Shown piece after piece: positions 35,499 through 45,594 of a DNA stretch of 64,000 nt (position 1 is the stretch's first letter; the number at the start of each line of letters is the position of its first letter). This DNA comes from Actinotignum timonense (GTDB taxonomy: Bacteria > Actinomycetota > Actinomycetes > Actinomycetales > Actinomycetaceae). The position numbers and the translations under genes are program-made. The notes beneath the pieces were generated by a model. It saw only the letters and a program-made list of their open reading frames with translations. It was not told the DNA's origin and did not search any database. The stretch spans positions 1 to 64,000 of the forward strand of contig NZ_JASOKT010000011.1 of NCBI RefSeq assembly GCF_030216305.1, read 5' to 3'.

Positions 35499-37003
35499 GC
35501 GACTCGGTGAACACCCCGGTAAGTAATCTCGAGCAGCTGCCCGCGCCCCTTCCCGAGGGTTCGCCTACCGGGGTGTGGTCCACCACGGTACGCCGCCTTC
35601 CCGGTGACCTGGAGGTGGGCGGCTGTTCAGTGCGCGCCCTGGCGGAACGCTTCGGCACCCCGCTCTACATCCTGGATGAAGCCGATGCCCGCTCCCGGGC
35701 CGCCGCCTGGGTGAGCGCGATGCGGGAGGCTTTTGCCGAGTTGGCGGGAGCGGATGTCTACTACGCCTGCAAGGCTTTTGCCAGCGTGGGCGTGGCCCGG
35801 TGGATGCTGGAGGAAGGCCTCCACCTGGATACCTGTTCCGAAGGGGAGCTGCGCATCGCCCTGGCGGCCGGAGCGCGCGGGCACCAGCTCGGCTTGCACG
35901 GCAATAATAAATCCGCGGCGGAAATTGAGCTGGCCCTGGAACATGCGGTTGCCCACCTGGTGGTTGATTCCTTAGCGGAAGTGGAGCTGGTGGCCGCCGC
36001 GGCCGCGCGGCGCGGGCAGGTTGCCGCGGTTGTGGTACGGGTGACGTCCGGTATTCACGCGGGCGGCCACGATTTCATTGCCACGGCCCACGAGGATCAA
36101 AAATTCGGTCTTTCGCTCGCCAGCGGCGCGGCCTGGGAGGCGGTTGAGCGCATCGAGGCCAATCCGTGGCTACGCCTGGTGGGATTACATTCGCATATCG
36201 GCTCCCAAATTGTGGCGACGGAAGCTTTCGTGGCCGCGGCACGCGCCATCCTGGATCTGCGGGCCCGGGTGGCCCGCGAGCTGGGAACCGTGATCCCCGA
36301 AATTGACCTGGGCGGTGGCTACGGGGTGCGTTACACCGGCGCGGACCCGATTCCGCCTACCCCGCGTGACTTCGCCGCGGTGCTCGCCGCGGAAGTGGCC
36401 CGGCACAGCGCCCACAGCGGCATCCCCGCCCCGCGCATCTCCGTGGAACCGGGCCGCTCCATTATTGCCCCGGCCGGCATGACGCTCTACACCGTGGGAA
36501 CCGTCAAGAACGTCCACGTGGATGCCACCCGCACCCGCACCTACGTTTCGGTGGACGGAGGCATGTCCGATAACATCCGCCCCGCCCTCTACGGCGCCGA
36601 TTACACCGCGGCCCTCGTGGACCGCGTGCCGGCCAGCACCTGCACGGGCACCATTGTTGAGGCCGACGACGCCGCCGCGGCAAGCGCGGCGGATCCCGCT
36701 GCCGGTGCGGCGGCCACCCAGGGGAATCCCGGAGGCACGCGCGTCTGCCGAGTTGTCGGTAAGCATTGCGAATCGGGCGATATTGTGGTGCGCGCCGTCG
36801 CCCTCCCGGAGGATATTCACGCCGGTGACCTGCTTGTCACGCCGGCCACCGGCGCCTACGGGCGAGTCATGGCCTCGCATTACAATATGCTGCCCAGCCC
36901 GGGAGTTATTGCGGTGCGCGGCGGCCGGGCCCGCTGGCTTATTCGCGGGGAAACCGTGGCGGACCTCCTCGCGCTAGACGCGGATTACCCGGCTGCCGAG
37001 TAA
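35495..37003 (+). CDS. lysA: Diaminopimelate decarboxylase
   Basis: Last step of lysine synthesis, PLP-dependent, 502 residues. The PLP lysine lies in VYYACKAF near residue 92; [33 protein letters not shown] and a C-terminal [12 protein letters not shown] motif are family signatures. An Ala-rich insert ([26 protein letters not shown] 36660-36735) sits before CRVVG and is absent from typical relatives of 430-460 residues. Translation is coupled to argS. A hairpin terminator follows. Confidence 0.95.
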   Translation: MSDSVNTPVSNLEQLPAPLPEGSPTGVWSTTVRRLPGDLEVGGCSVRALAERFGTPLYILDEADARSRAAAWVSAMREAFAELAGADVYYACKAFASVGVARWMLEEGLHLDTCSEGELRIALAAGARGHQLGLHGNNKSAAEIELALEHAVAHLVVDSLAEVELVAAAAARRGQVAAVVVRVTSGIHAGGHDFIATAHEDQKFGLSLASGAAWEAVERIEANPWLRLVGLHSHIGSQIVATEAFVAAARAILDLRARVARELGTVIPEIDLGGGYGVRYTGADPIPPTPRDFAAVLAAEVARHSAHSGIPAPRISVEPGRSIIAPAGMTLYTVGTVKNVHVDATRTRTYVSVDGGMSDNIRPALYGADYTAALVDRVPASTCTGTIVEADDAAAASAADPAAGAAATQGNPGGTRVCRVVGKHCESGDIVVRAVALPEDIHAGDLLVTPATGAYGRVMASHYNMLPSPGVIAVRGGRARWLIRGETVADLLALDADYPAAE

Positions 37004-37040
37004 TCGCCCGGCCACCGCAGCCAAAAACTAGGGCTGCCCG

Positions 37041-37074
37041 CGCGCCGGCGCACTAACAGCTAAGCGCCGGCGCG
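37041..37074. terminator. Bidirectional GC hairpin between lysA and aroD
   Basis: A perfect 11-bp stem (37041-37051 with 37064-37074) and a 12-nt loop between convergent genes. A smaller GCAGCC/GGCTGC hairpin lies just before it (37017-37037). Confidence 0.75.
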
Positions 37075-37082
37075 TGCGGCAC

Positions 37083-37889
37083 CTAATCCTCCGGCAGCAC
37101 GGCCTCGCTCACCCGAGCGGGTTTTTCCCAGGTATCCGGGGCGCTGCTCCACGCCGAGATCGCGTCCACCACCGGGCGCAGCTCGGCCAGCGCGATCTGC
37201 CCGGCCGCGGTGGCCTGCCCGGCCTGACCCCAGGTGCCAGCGGAGCCGAAAATAGCGGAAGTAATGCGGCTCATGGTGCCCAGCGCGCCCATGGCGATGG
37301 TGATGAGCGGAACGTGCAGCTCCTGGCTGGCCCGATAGGTCGCGTTGAGCACCGTCACCACATCACCCGGATGTGCGGGCGTCACCGCAATTTTCGCGAT
37401 AGACGCCCCGTGCACCTGCAAGAGCCGCAGGCGATTCACGATTTCATCTTCGGGCGGGGTAGAACGGAAATCATGGTAGGAGCCGATCACCGGAATCTGA
37501 GCCCGGGCCGCTTCCTGAATAATGCGTTCGGTCCAGGCTCCGGTGCGGAACAGCTCCGCATCCACCGCATCCACCAGCCCGGATTGGATGAGCCGGATCA
37601 CCAGCGGCCCGTAATCATCGGGCATAATCGCTTTCTGGCCGCCCTCCGCCGCGGAACGGAACGTGCCCAGAATCGGTAGGTTCGTGGACTTACGCAAAAG
37701 GGTTCCCACCGCGGTGAGGGTGGCAAGATCCTCGAGGAAATCCACTCGCCATTCCAGAACGTCAATGTCCTGTTCGGGAAGCTTCGCTACCTGCGTCCGC
37801 AGCTCGTCACCATTGGCGGGCGTAATGGACACGAGGATTTTCGTCGGCCCGGAGCCGAAGGTGACGTCCTTGATTTTCACAGTGGGCAT
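37083..37889 (-). CDS. aroD: Type I 3-dehydroquinate dehydratase
   Basis: Schiff-base-forming dehydratase of the shikimate pathway, 268 residues. E46 and R48 (VLEWRVDFLED), GSYHDF near residue 138 with the catalytic His, and ASIAKIAVTPAHPGDV near residue 166 with the Schiff-base Lys are all present, and FGSAGTWGQAGQATA binds substrate near the C-terminus. Most actinobacteria use the unrelated type II enzyme, so type I is worth noting. ATG 37889 follows GAGG at eight bases; the longer in-frame extension to 37988 lacks a site. The gene is inverted between lysA and hom. Confidence 0.93.
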   Translation of the reverse strand: MPTVKIKDVTFGSGPTKILVSITPANGDELRTQVAKLPEQDIDVLEWRVDFLEDLATLTAVGTLLRKSTNLPILGTFRSAAEGGQKAIMPDDYGPLVIRLIQSGLVDAVDAELFRTGAWTERIIQEAARAQIPVIGSYHDFRSTPPEDEIVNRLRLLQVHGASIAKIAVTPAHPGDVVTVLNATYRASQELHVPLITIAMGALGTMSRITSAIFGSAGTWGQAGQATAAGQIALAELRPVVDAISAWSSAPDTWEKPARVSEAVLPED

Positions 37890-37911
37890 CGCGCACCTCG
37901 CTTTCTCTTCG

Positions 37912-37927
37912 TGCATCGGTCGATGCA
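37912..37927. promoter_or_regulatory. Palindrome TGCATCG-GT-CGATGCA in the aroD leader
   Basis: A perfect 7-bp dyad with a 2-nt centre, 15-30 bp downstream of a TACAAT -10 hexamer on the minus strand (plus positions 37942-37947) and 23 bp before the aroD start. It is placed as an operator near the transcription start would be; an RNA hairpin is the alternative. Confidence 0.45.
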
Positions 37928-38137
37928 TTTTCCATGGGGATATTGTACCCATCCGCGTGGCGGGCGCCACACCCAGTTTTCGCCGCATACCAAGCCCATA
38001 CGCTCGTGGCGGGCGGGCCGGTGGCGCGCCCCGGCCCTACCTTCGCTAGGCTAGGACACGCGAGGACAGAGAGGCCGGCGCAACGCCCGGACCGAGCCGG
38101 CATCCGCGCGGCGCGTTCGTCAAGATAAGGAGTAGGC

Positions 38138-39424
38138 GTGAAGGAAGTCAAGGTTGCCCTGCTGGGGGCGGGGACGGTGGGAAGCGCCGTCGTCCGCCTG
38201 CTGCAAGCCAATGCGGAAGAATTTAACCTGCGAGCCGGGGCGCGCCTGCGCGTGATCGGAATTGCGGTGCGCAACCTGGAGGCCCCGCGCGATCCGGCCA
38301 TTGATCGCACGCTGCTCACAACCGATGCCCACGCCATTATTGCCCAGGCGGATATTGTTATTGAACTCATGGGCGGCATCGAACCGGCGCGCGAATATAT
38401 TTTGGCCGCTTTTGCCGCCGGTGCCTCGGTGGTCACCGGAAATAAGGCGCTGCTGGCCGAACACGGTCCAGAATTGTACGACGCCGCGGCGCGTGCCGGC
38501 GTCGACCTCTATTACGAAGCCGCGGTGGGCGGGGCCGTCCCGGTGGTTTACGGGCTGCGCGAATCCCTCGCCGGGGACCGCGTTACCCATATCCTCGGAA
38601 TCGTCAACGGCACCACCAATTACATCCTTGACGAAATGACCACCAACGGGGAAAGTTTCGATGCCGCGGTGAAGAAGGCGCAGGAGCTCGGCTACGCCGA
38701 AGCTGATCCGAGCGCCGATGTGGACGGGTACGACGCCGCGGCGAAATGCGCCATCCTGGCTTCTCTCGCTTTCCACACCCGCGTCCAGCTTTCGGATGTG
38801 CACACCCACGGAATCCGCGATATCACCCCGGATATGATTGCCTCGGCCGGGCGTGGCGGCTACGTGGTCAAGCTGGTGGCCTCCGCCAAGCGGCGCGCGG
38901 ACGGCATTGAATTGTACGTGGGCCCCACCCTCATTCCCGCCCAGCATCCGCTCGCTACCGTACACGGCGCCTATAACGCCATTGTGGTGGAGGGCGAAGC
39001 CGCGGATCGGCTCATGTTCTACGGGCCGGGTGCCGGCGGGAACCCCACCGCCACCGCGGTGCTTTCCGATCTGGTGGCCGCCGCGCATCACCGCGTGCAC
39101 GGTGGGCTGGCTCCGCGCGAACTGGCGTACGGCGAGCTGCCGATTCTGCCCCCTTCCCAGGCGCGTTCGCGCTTCCAGTTGAGCATGGACGTGGCCGATC
39201 ACGTGGGTGTTCTCAGCGAAGTTACCGGGACTTTTGCCCGCCATAATGTTTCCATTAGCGGGGTGAGCCAAGAATCGCCCACCGCGGATCACCTGTGCCG
39301 CCTCACGGTTACCACCCACGAAGCCCTCCAAGCCGATGTGGAAGCAACCATTGCGGATCTCTCCGCCGCCGCGGGTCTGGCAACCGTACGCACCGCGAGC
39401 TTCGTGCGGGTGGAGGTGGCCTAA
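38138..39424 (+). CDS. hom: Homoserine dehydrogenase
   Basis: NAD(P)H-dependent enzyme at the branch to threonine and methionine, 428 residues. The Rossmann motif is LLGAGTVGSAV (residues 8-18). ANGTTNYIL-type sequence GIVNGTTNYILDEM near residue 160 and GYAEADPSADVDGYDAAAK near residue 187 are family signatures. A C-terminal ACT domain (FQLSMDVADHVGVLSEVTGTFARHNVSISGV) indicates allosteric control by threonine. GTG 38138 has AAGGAG upstream. A TAGGCT hexamer at 38047-38052 is a promoter candidate. Its stop overlaps the thrB ATG by one base (TAATG). Confidence 0.95.
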   Translation: MKEVKVALLGAGTVGSAVVRLLQANAEEFNLRAGARLRVIGIAVRNLEAPRDPAIDRTLLTTDAHAIIAQADIVIELMGGIEPAREYILAAFAAGASVVTGNKALLAEHGPELYDAAARAGVDLYYEAAVGGAVPVVYGLRESLAGDRVTHILGIVNGTTNYILDEMTTNGESFDAAVKKAQELGYAEADPSADVDGYDAAAKCAILASLAFHTRVQLSDVHTHGIRDITPDMIASAGRGGYVVKLVASAKRRADGIELYVGPTLIPAQHPLATVHGAYNAIVVEGEAADRLMFYGPGAGGNPTATAVLSDLVAAAHHRVHGGLAPRELAYGELPILPPSQARSRFQLSMDVADHVGVLSEVTGTFARHNVSISGVSQESPTADHLCRLTVTTHEALQADVEATIADLSAAAGLATVRTASFVRVEVA

Positions 39425-40308
39425 TGCGTATCGCCACCTCCGAAGCGCGGGTGCGGGTCCCGGCGACCTCCGGCAATCTCGGTCCCGGCTTCGACTGCAT
39501 GGGCATGGCGCATAACCTCTGGGACGAGGTGAGCGTGCGCCTCACCACCGGCGCTACCCGGGTGAGTATCGAAGGGGAAGGCGCGGATGTTCTTCCCACC
39601 GGTGAAGATCACCTCATCGTACGGGCTCTGCGCCGCGGTTTTGAGGCGGCGGCCCTGCCCGGCGTCGGTTTTGAACTGCACTGCGTTAACGCAATTCCGC
39701 AGGGGCGCGGCCTCGGTTCTTCCGCGGCGGCCGTGGTGGCCGGCTTACTGTTAGTGCGCGGCCTGGTAGATCGCCCCGATATATTCGACGACGGCGTGCT
39801 CCTCTCCCTCGCCACCGAATTTGAAGGGCACCCCGATAATGCCGCACCGGCGATTTTCGGGGGCGCCGTCGTTACATGGATGGAAGGAACGCAGGCCCGG
39901 GCGGCGCGTATCCCCACCGCGGTGGACACCACCCTCCTTATTCCCGGTGAACAGCTCCTGACCGAAAAGGCGCGGGCCGCGTTGCCGGATACCGTTCCGC
40001 ACGCAGATGCCGCTTTTAATGCGTCGCGCACCGCCATGCTCACCCTTGCCCTGGAGCACTACCCCGATTTGCTGTGGCAGGCCACCGAGGATCGCCTCCA
40101 CCAGGACTATCGCGCCGGGGCGATGCCGGCCTCCGCGGACGCGGTGCGGGCACTGCGCGCGGCCGGGTTCCCGGCCGTTATTTCCGGTGCGGGCCCATCC
40201 GTGCTAGTATTTTCACGCCTTGACGCTGACACAGTTTCTATGATGCAGCGGCGTGGATTTACGGTGAATACCGCTGGAATGTCCACACGGGGCGCCTATC
40301 TGGTGTAG
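39424..40308 (+). CDS. thrB: Homoserine kinase
   Basis: GHMP-family kinase phosphorylating homoserine, 294 residues. VRVPATSGNLGPGFDCMGMA at the N-terminus and AIPQGRGLGSSAAAVVAGL near residue 90 (ATP-binding loop) are diagnostic, as is FPAVISGAGPSVLVFS near the C-terminus. It is translationally coupled to hom. Threonine synthase, often encoded between hom and thrB in actinobacteria, is not in this window and must lie elsewhere. Confidence 0.95.
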   Translation: MRIATSEARVRVPATSGNLGPGFDCMGMAHNLWDEVSVRLTTGATRVSIEGEGADVLPTGEDHLIVRALRRGFEAAALPGVGFELHCVNAIPQGRGLGSSAAAVVAGLLLVRGLVDRPDIFDDGVLLSLATEFEGHPDNAAPAIFGGAVVTWMEGTQARAARIPTAVDTTLLIPGEQLLTEKARAALPDTVPHADAAFNASRTAMLTLALEHYPDLLWQATEDRLHQDYRAGAMPASADAVRALRAAGFPAVISGAGPSVLVFSRLDADTVSMMQRRGFTVNTAGMSTRGAYLV

Positions 40309-40406
40309 ACTAAGGTCTAACCGACGTTCTTATACCGGTTATTTCCCACGTACTTGAAATTGTCATAAGTGCGTTAACAACCCCTGAATTCCGAGGAAGG
40401 AACCTC

Positions 40407-42359
40407 GTGACGGAAACCCCAACATCAGGCGCAATCTCAACGATGCGGGTGCCGCAGCTGCGCGCGCTCGCCGAAGAACTCGGCCTGGACATTGACCCGA
40501 AAGCTAAGAAGGCGGACCTGCTCGCGGCCATTCGCGAAGTTCGCCCCGCGCGGCGCGGGCGGCCCCGCAAGGAAGATAGCCTCGCTAATATCAAGAAGAC
40601 ACGCGAAAAGCCCGCTGCTGCCACCACGGCAAAGCCCGCAGCGAAGAAGGAAAGCGCGGATGAAGCCGCATCGGTGTCCACCGCCGCGGAAGCAGCCACC
40701 CGCACCCACGCGGTAAGTGCCGCCAGTGCTGATGCCGCACCGGTGGCGGCGCCCAGTACCGCCGGCCACGATGATCGTGAGGAACGTAAAGTGCGGCGCC
40801 GGGTGCGCCGGGATCACCGCGAACCGGTGCATATCGATCTGCCCGAACCGAAGCAGGAAGCTGCCTCGACTGCCCGCCGTTCCGATTCCCTCAGTGATGA
40901 AAACACCCTCGCGGCCCTGGATGCCATTGGCGATGCCGCGGAACGCCGCGCTGGTGACCACCATGACACCACCTCGGAGCGCCGCCGTCGCAAGCGCAAC
41001 CGGCGCGGTGAGGAACACGAAGAAGCCCGCCGCTCCCGGCGCACCTCGGAACGCGCCGAACGTACTGATCGCGCGGATCACGAGGTGGAGGATGCCGCCC
41101 CGGCTGCGAAGCCCGAACGTGAAGAACGCCAGGAGATCCCGGCCGGTAAGCGCCAGGCGGAGGATACCCTCGTTCCCGTCGCTGGCATTGTGGATACCCA
41201 GGGTAACCAGATGGTGCTGCGCACCGGCGGCTACCTGCCCGGCCCCAATGACGCGCAGATTTCCACCGCGCTGGTGCGCCAGTACGGTCTGCGCCGCGGG
41301 GATGCCGTGGTGGGTGCTATTCGCCAGCACGATGAGGATAATTCCTCGCATAATAACCGCAATAACAAGCGTAATCCGCGCCGTCGTTACAATAATCAAA
41401 ACAATAACCGGTCCGGTAACCAGCTCGTCCAGGTGGATACTATTAACTCCCTGCCCGCAGCTGAAGCAGCGCGCCGCCCGGACTTTAATAAGCTCACCCC
41501 GGTCTACCCGGATGAGATTTTGCGCCTGGAAACCGAACGCAAGGGCCTGTCTACCCGCGCCATCGATTTGGTTGCCCCCATTGGCAAGGGCCAGCGCGGC
41601 CTCATTGTTTCCCCGCCGAAGGCCGGGAAAACCATGATTATGCAGCAGATCGCCAAGGCGATTGCCGCGAATGATCCCGAGGTTCATATCATGGTGGTTC
41701 TCGTGGATGAACGCCCCGAAGAAGTGACGGATATGCGTCGCATCGTCAAGGGCGAAGTGATTGCTTCCACCTTTGACCGCCCGGCTTCGGATCACACTAT
41801 CGTCTCCGAACTGGCTATTGAGCGCGCCAAGCGCCTGGTGGAACTCGGTCAGGATGTGGTGGTTCTTCTCGATTCCCTCACCCGCCTTTCGCGTGCCTAC
41901 AACCTCGCGGCACCGGCTTCGGGGCGTATCCTTTCCGGTGGTGTGGATGCCGCGGCGCTCTACCCGCCCAAGAAGTTCTTCGGTGCGGCGCGCAATATCG
42001 AAAATGGTGGCTCGCTCACGATTATCGCTTCCGCGCTGGTGGAAACCGGATCGAAGATGGACGAAGTTATTTTCGAAGAATTCAAGGGCACCGGCAATAT
42101 GGAGCTGCGCCTCTCGCGCCAGCTCGCGGATCGGCGTATCTTCCCGGCGATCGATATCAACGCCTCGGGTACCCGCCGCGAAGAAATGCTCTACAAGCCC
42201 GAAGAACTCAAGGTCATCTGGCAGCTGCGCCGGGCCCTGGGAACTCTCGGAGTGGATGAAGCGGCGGACTTCGTGCTCAAGCGGATGCGGAATACCGAAA
42301 ATAACGCGGAATTCCTCGTGTCGATTATGCGTTCCATGCAAGGATCGCGCGGCGAATAA
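40407..42359 (+). CDS. rho: Transcription termination factor Rho
   Basis: Hexameric RNA helicase, 650 residues. It has the N-terminal SAP-like helix bundle ([17 protein letters not shown].. DLLAAIREV), then a long charged, disordered actinobacterial extension (about residues 50-250), an RNA-binding cold-shock domain with an Asn/Arg-rich insert near residues 310-340 ([20 protein letters not shown]), and the ATPase core: [15 protein letters not shown] near residue 403, [24 protein letters not shown]. The Asn/Arg insert in the RNA-binding part is like that of some Micrococcus/Actinomyces Rho proteins. GTG 40407 follows GGAAGGA. Confidence 0.95.
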   Translation: MTETPTSGAISTMRVPQLRALAEELGLDIDPKAKKADLLAAIREVRPARRGRPRKEDSLANIKKTREKPAAATTAKPAAKKESADEAASVSTAAEAATRTHAVSAASADAAPVAAPSTAGHDDREERKVRRRVRRDHREPVHIDLPEPKQEAASTARRSDSLSDENTLAALDAIGDAAERRAGDHHDTTSERRRRKRNRRGEEHEEARRSRRTSERAERTDRADHEVEDAAPAAKPEREERQEIPAGKRQAEDTLVPVAGIVDTQGNQMVLRTGGYLPGPNDAQISTALVRQYGLRRGDAVVGAIRQHDEDNSSHNNRNNKRNPRRRYNNQNNNRSGNQLVQVDTINSLPAAEAARRPDFNKLTPVYPDEILRLETERKGLSTRAIDLVAPIGKGQRGLIVSPPKAGKTMIMQQIAKAIAANDPEVHIMVVLVDERPEEVTDMRRIVKGEVIASTFDRPASDHTIVSELAIERAKRLVELGQDVVVLLDSLTRLSRAYNLAAPASGRILSGGVDAAALYPPKKFFGAARNIENGGSLTIIASALVETGSKMDEVIFEEFKGTGNMELRLSRQLADRRIFPAIDINASGTRREEMLYKPEELKVIWQLRRALGTLGVDEAADFVLKRMRNTENNAEFLVSIMRSMQGSRGE

Positions 42360-42447
42360 GCCGAATAAAAACGGCGGGAGGAACCGGCCGGGTGGCCGGG
42401 TACCGAGCGCGTGGCGCACAATAGTGATGTGATACGCGCACGGTACC

Positions 42448-42477
42448 TTGTCTCGGCCGGCCCGCCCGTGCCATAAT
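42448..42477 (+). promoter_or_regulatory. Candidate promoter for rpmE
   Basis: TTGTCT at 42448-42453, 18-bp spacer, CATAAT at 42472-42477. The predicted leader is about 70 nt and includes the AAGGAGAG ribosome site. Confidence 0.5.
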
Positions 42478-42555
42478 TTTCTGTCGGCTCCCGGTTCACC
42501 GTGATATGGAGAACCGTGCTCGGACCCGGGGGCAGCTACGAACCAAGGAGAGATA

Positions 42556-42768
42556 ATGAAGCAGGGAATCCATCCCGATTACCACGAGGTCTCCGTGACC
42601 TGCACCTGCGGTAATGAGTTCACCACCCGTTCCACCTACAACGGTGACCATATGCGCGTGGAAGTGTGCAATAACTGCCACCCGTTCTACACCGGCAAGC
42701 AGAAGATCCTGGATACCGGTGGGCGCGTGGCTCGCTTCGAGGCACGCTACGGCAAGCGCAAGAAGTAA
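42556..42768 (+). CDS. rpmE: 50S ribosomal protein L31 (zinc-binding form)
   Basis: A 70-residue protein beginning [22 protein letters not shown]. The cysteines in CTCG and [10 protein letters not shown] form the C+ zinc site, so this is the zinc-dependent primary L31 rather than the zinc-independent paralogue induced in zinc starvation. It has its own promoter-like element and an intrinsic terminator, so it forms a single-gene unit between rho and prfA. Confidence 0.97.
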   Translation: MKQGIHPDYHEVSVTCTCGNEFTTRSTYNGDHMRVEVCNNCHPFYTGKQKILDTGGRVARFEARYGKRKK

Positions 42769-42777
42769 GCGCCACGG

Positions 42778-42814
42778 AAAGGAGCGTCACCGCAAGGGCG
42801 CTCCTTTTCTTTTT
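42778..42814 (+). terminator. Intrinsic terminator after rpmE
   Basis: Stem AAAGGAGCG (42778-42786) with CGCTCCTTT (42799-42807), 12-nt loop and a T-rich tail to 42814. Confidence 0.9.
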
Positions 42815-42892
42815 GCACTATTGTCGGTAGGGTCGCCACTCTCCGGTGGCGGCAGGGCACGCGCTGGGCGCGCGTGAAGAAAGGTCCTCGTT

Positions 42893-43999
42893 ATGGCTGA
42901 TACACGTCGTGAGGTTGCCGAGCACCATCTCGCTGAATTTGAAAAAATCGAAGCGGATATGGCTAGCCCGGAAGTTCTCTCCTCCCCGGATAAATTGCGT
43001 TCACTCGGGCGGCGCTATGCCGAACTCGGGCGGGTGGTACGCGTGTACCGGCGTTTCCTGCAGGCCGAACAGGACCTCACCGAAGCTAAGGAAATCATCT
43101 CCCAGGGCGGGGAAGATGCTGAACTCTTCCGCCCCGAACTTCCCGGAATGGAAGAACGCTACGAAGCTGCCTCCCAGGAACTCACGGAAGTCCTTATTCC
43201 CCGCGATGAAGACGACGCCCGCGATGTCATTATGGAGATCAAAGGTGGGGCCGGCGGGGAAGAATCCGCCCTCTTCGCGGGGGACCTGGCCCGCATGTAC
43301 GAACGCTACGCCACCTCTAAGGGATGGAGTTGGGAAGTGCTGGGTGCCAACCAAACCGAGCTGGGTGGCTATAAGGACCTCGAGGTTGCCATCCGTTCCC
43401 GTGGGCAGCTTGAGGATCCTTCCGAAGGCGTCTGGGCCCACCTCAAGTACGAAGGCGGGGTCCACCGGGTGCAGCGCGTACCCGTAACCGAATCCCAAGG
43501 GCGCATCCAGACCTCCACCGCAGGGGTGCTTGTTTTCGCGGAAGTGGATGACCCGGGCGAAGTGGAAATCGCCGCGAATGACCTGCGGATTGACGTGTAC
43601 CGTTCCTCGGGGCCGGGCGGGCAGTCCGTGAACACCACCGATTCGGCGGTGCGTATTACCCACCTTCCCACCGGGATTGTGGTCTCCATGCAGGATGAAA
43701 AATCGCAGATCCAAAATCGTGAATCCGCTATGCGGGTGCTGCGTGCCCGGTTGCGTCAGCTCCAGCTGGATCAACAGGCCGCTGAAAACGCGGAATTGCG
43801 CCATTCTCAGGTGCGTACCCTGGACCGCTCCGAGCGCATCCGCACCTATAATTTCCCGGAAAATCGTATTTCCGATCACCGCACCGGCTACAAGGCCCAT
43901 AATCTCGACGCGGTTCTCGATGGGGACTTGGATGCCGTCATCGATTCGGCCCGGATTATGGATGAAGCGGCTCGTATGGAAGCCGCGGAAGAAAAGTAG
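42893..43999 (+). CDS. prfA: Peptide chain release factor 1
   Basis: Class I release factor reading UAA and UAG, 368 residues. The GGQ motif is in [26 protein letters not shown] near residue 243, the PCRF domain lies before it ([22 protein letters not shown]), and the C-terminal tail [18 protein letters not shown] is conserved. The codon-reading loop in the central domain was not checked base by base. prmC, which methylates the GGQ glutamine, follows 16 bases later. Confidence 0.96.
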   Translation: MADTRREVAEHHLAEFEKIEADMASPEVLSSPDKLRSLGRRYAELGRVVRVYRRFLQAEQDLTEAKEIISQGGEDAELFRPELPGMEERYEAASQELTEVLIPRDEDDARDVIMEIKGGAGGEESALFAGDLARMYERYATSKGWSWEVLGANQTELGGYKDLEVAIRSRGQLEDPSEGVWAHLKYEGGVHRVQRVPVTESQGRIQTSTAGVLVFAEVDDPGEVEIAANDLRIDVYRSSGPGGQSVNTTDSAVRITHLPTGIVVSMQDEKSQIQNRESAMRVLRARLRQLQLDQQAAENAELRHSQVRTLDRSERIRTYNFPENRISDHRTGYKAHNLDAVLDGDLDAVIDSARIMDEAARMEAAEEK

Positions 44000-44015
44000 A
44001 AGGTAGCCGAGCGCT

Positions 44016-44933
44016 ATGACCACCTGGGCGGAATTGCTGGCAGGTGCCACCGCGCAGCTCACCGCGGCCGGGGTAGATTCGCCGGCCGCCGATGCCCGCT
44101 GGCTGGCCGAAGCGGCCGCCGGGAAGCGCCCCGATCCGCGCACCACCCCGCCTCCGGCGCAGCGCGAACTTTTCACCCGGTATCTGGCCCGCCGCGCCGC
44201 GCGCGAGCCACTTCAGCATATTACCGGGCGGATGTATTTCCGCTACCTCGAGCTGGTATCCACCCCCGATGCGCTTATTGTGCGCCCGGAAACTGAGATC
44301 GTAGCCGAACGCGCCATCGCGGCCGCGCGGGCGTGCGTAGCCGCGCATACCCGCGGGAACGGTACCGCCAGGGGGAACGACGGCGCAGCGGCGGCGCGGA
44401 ACGGCGCCGCCGGGCAGCAGGCAGGCCCCCTTGTTGTCGATCTTGGCACCGGCAGCGGGGCCATTGCCTTGAGTATCGCTACCGAAGTCCCCGCTGTCCG
44501 GGTGATCGGCGTCGATACAGATCCCCGGGCCTTGCACCTGGCCACCACCAATAATGCCCGCTACGGCTCGCCCGTTACTTTTCTGCACCACGATGTGACT
44601 GAGCCGCTTCCCGAACTGGACCACGCGGTCGACGTCGTCGTCGCTAATCCTCCCTATATTCCACCCGATACGCCCGTGAGCGCAGAAGTGCGGGCCGATC
44701 CGGCGCGGGCCCTGTGGGGTGGGGGAGCGGACGGCCTGGACCTGCCCAGGCTTTTCGTGGCGCGCGCGGCGCAGCTACTGCGGGGCGGGGGTATCCTCGT
44801 TCTCGAACACGCCGAGACGCAGAGCGCGCCCCTGCGCGAATACGCTCGGACGCAGGGTTTCACCCGGGTGGCAACCGGCCGGGACCTGGCTGGGCGAGAA
44901 CGTTTTTTGGAGGCAGAATATGGACACCTGTGA
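44016..44933 (+). CDS. prmC: Release factor glutamine methyltransferase
   Basis: SAM-dependent enzyme that N5-methylates the Gln of the GGQ motif in RF1/RF2, 305 residues. VVDLGTGSGAIALS is the SAM-binding motif and VVANPPYIPPDTP the catalytic NPPY. Between the N-terminal helical domain and the SAM motif there is a Gly/Ala/Asn/Arg insert (HTRGNGTARGNDGAAAARNGAAGQQAG region, DNA 44345-44428), which includes a copy of the recurrent motif. The next gene starts inside its 3' end. Confidence 0.93.
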   Translation: MTTWAELLAGATAQLTAAGVDSPAADARWLAEAAAGKRPDPRTTPPPAQRELFTRYLARRAAREPLQHITGRMYFRYLELVSTPDALIVRPETEIVAERAIAAARACVAAHTRGNGTARGNDGAAAARNGAAGQQAGPLVVDLGTGSGAIALSIATEVPAVRVIGVDTDPRALHLATTNNARYGSPVTFLHHDVTEPLPELDHAVDVVVANPPYIPPDTPVSAEVRADPARALWGGGADGLDLPRLFVARAAQLLRGGGILVLEHAETQSAPLREYARTQGFTRVATGRDLAGRERFLEAEYGHL

Positions 44934-45516
44934 TGCCGCGGTAGCCGCCCTCGCGCGCGGCGAGCTCGTGGTTCTCCCAACCGATACCGTTTACGGCCTG
45001 GGCGCGGATGCGTTTTCGCGCGCGGCTGTCACCCGGCTCCTCACCGCGAAAGGCCGCGGGCGCGATAAGCCTTCCCCGGTGCTCGTCGCTTCGATGGACG
45101 ACGCCGCCCGTTTGACTTCCGCCATCCCGGCCGGCGCCCGCGCACTCGCCGCGGCGTACTGGCCCGGGGCTCTCACCCTCATCCTCCCCGCGAATAACAG
45201 CATCGGCTGGGACCTGGGCGAAACCCACGGAACCGTGGCGCTGCGCATGCCCGATCATCCGCTCGCTCTGGAGCTGCTGCGCCGCACCGGCCCGCTAGCC
45301 GTTTCCTCCGCGAATCTTACCGAGCACGCCCCGGCCCGCACCGCCGCGCAGGCCCGCGCGCAGCTGGGAGAGAAAGTCGCGGTGTACCTGGACGGGGGCA
45401 CCGCACCGGGCGGGGTGCCGTCCACCATTGTGAGCTTCGCGGGGGAGCGGGCGCAGATTCTGCGCCACGGCGCTATTGCTGATGAGGATATCGCCGCCAT
45501 CGTGCCGCTGGGCTGA
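44920..45516 (+). CDS. tsaC: Threonylcarbamoyl-AMP synthase (TsaC/YrdC/Sua5 type)
   Basis: First enzyme of t6A37 tRNA modification, 198 residues, short TsaC form without the Sua5 C-terminal domain. LPTDTVYGLGADA near residue 22, KGRGRDKPSPVL (KxR-type nucleotide site), and GPLAVSSANLTEHAPA are signatures. ATG 44920 lies 14 bp inside prmC and has GGAGG upstream; the long in-frame extension is prmC-overlapping and unlikely. It follows prfA-prmC, the standard actinobacterial and general bacterial order. Confidence 0.93.
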   Translation: MDTCDAAVAALARGELVVLPTDTVYGLGADAFSRAAVTRLLTAKGRGRDKPSPVLVASMDDAARLTSAIPAGARALAAAYWPGALTLILPANNSIGWDLGETHGTVALRMPDHPLALELLRRTGPLAVSSANLTEHAPARTAAQARAQLGEKVAVYLDGGTAPGGVPSTIVSFAGERAQILRHGAIADEDIAAIVPLG

Positions 45517-45594
45517 AGCGATGCGGCGGCGCCGCACGGAAGCACGGTGCGGGCCGGCTAGACTGAACGGCAACAGCACTAGGAAGGAGAGAGC

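Noticed and set aside
40437..42419. 660-codon frame antisense to rho
   Set aside because: A shadow of high-GC codon use; rho is unambiguous on the plus strand.
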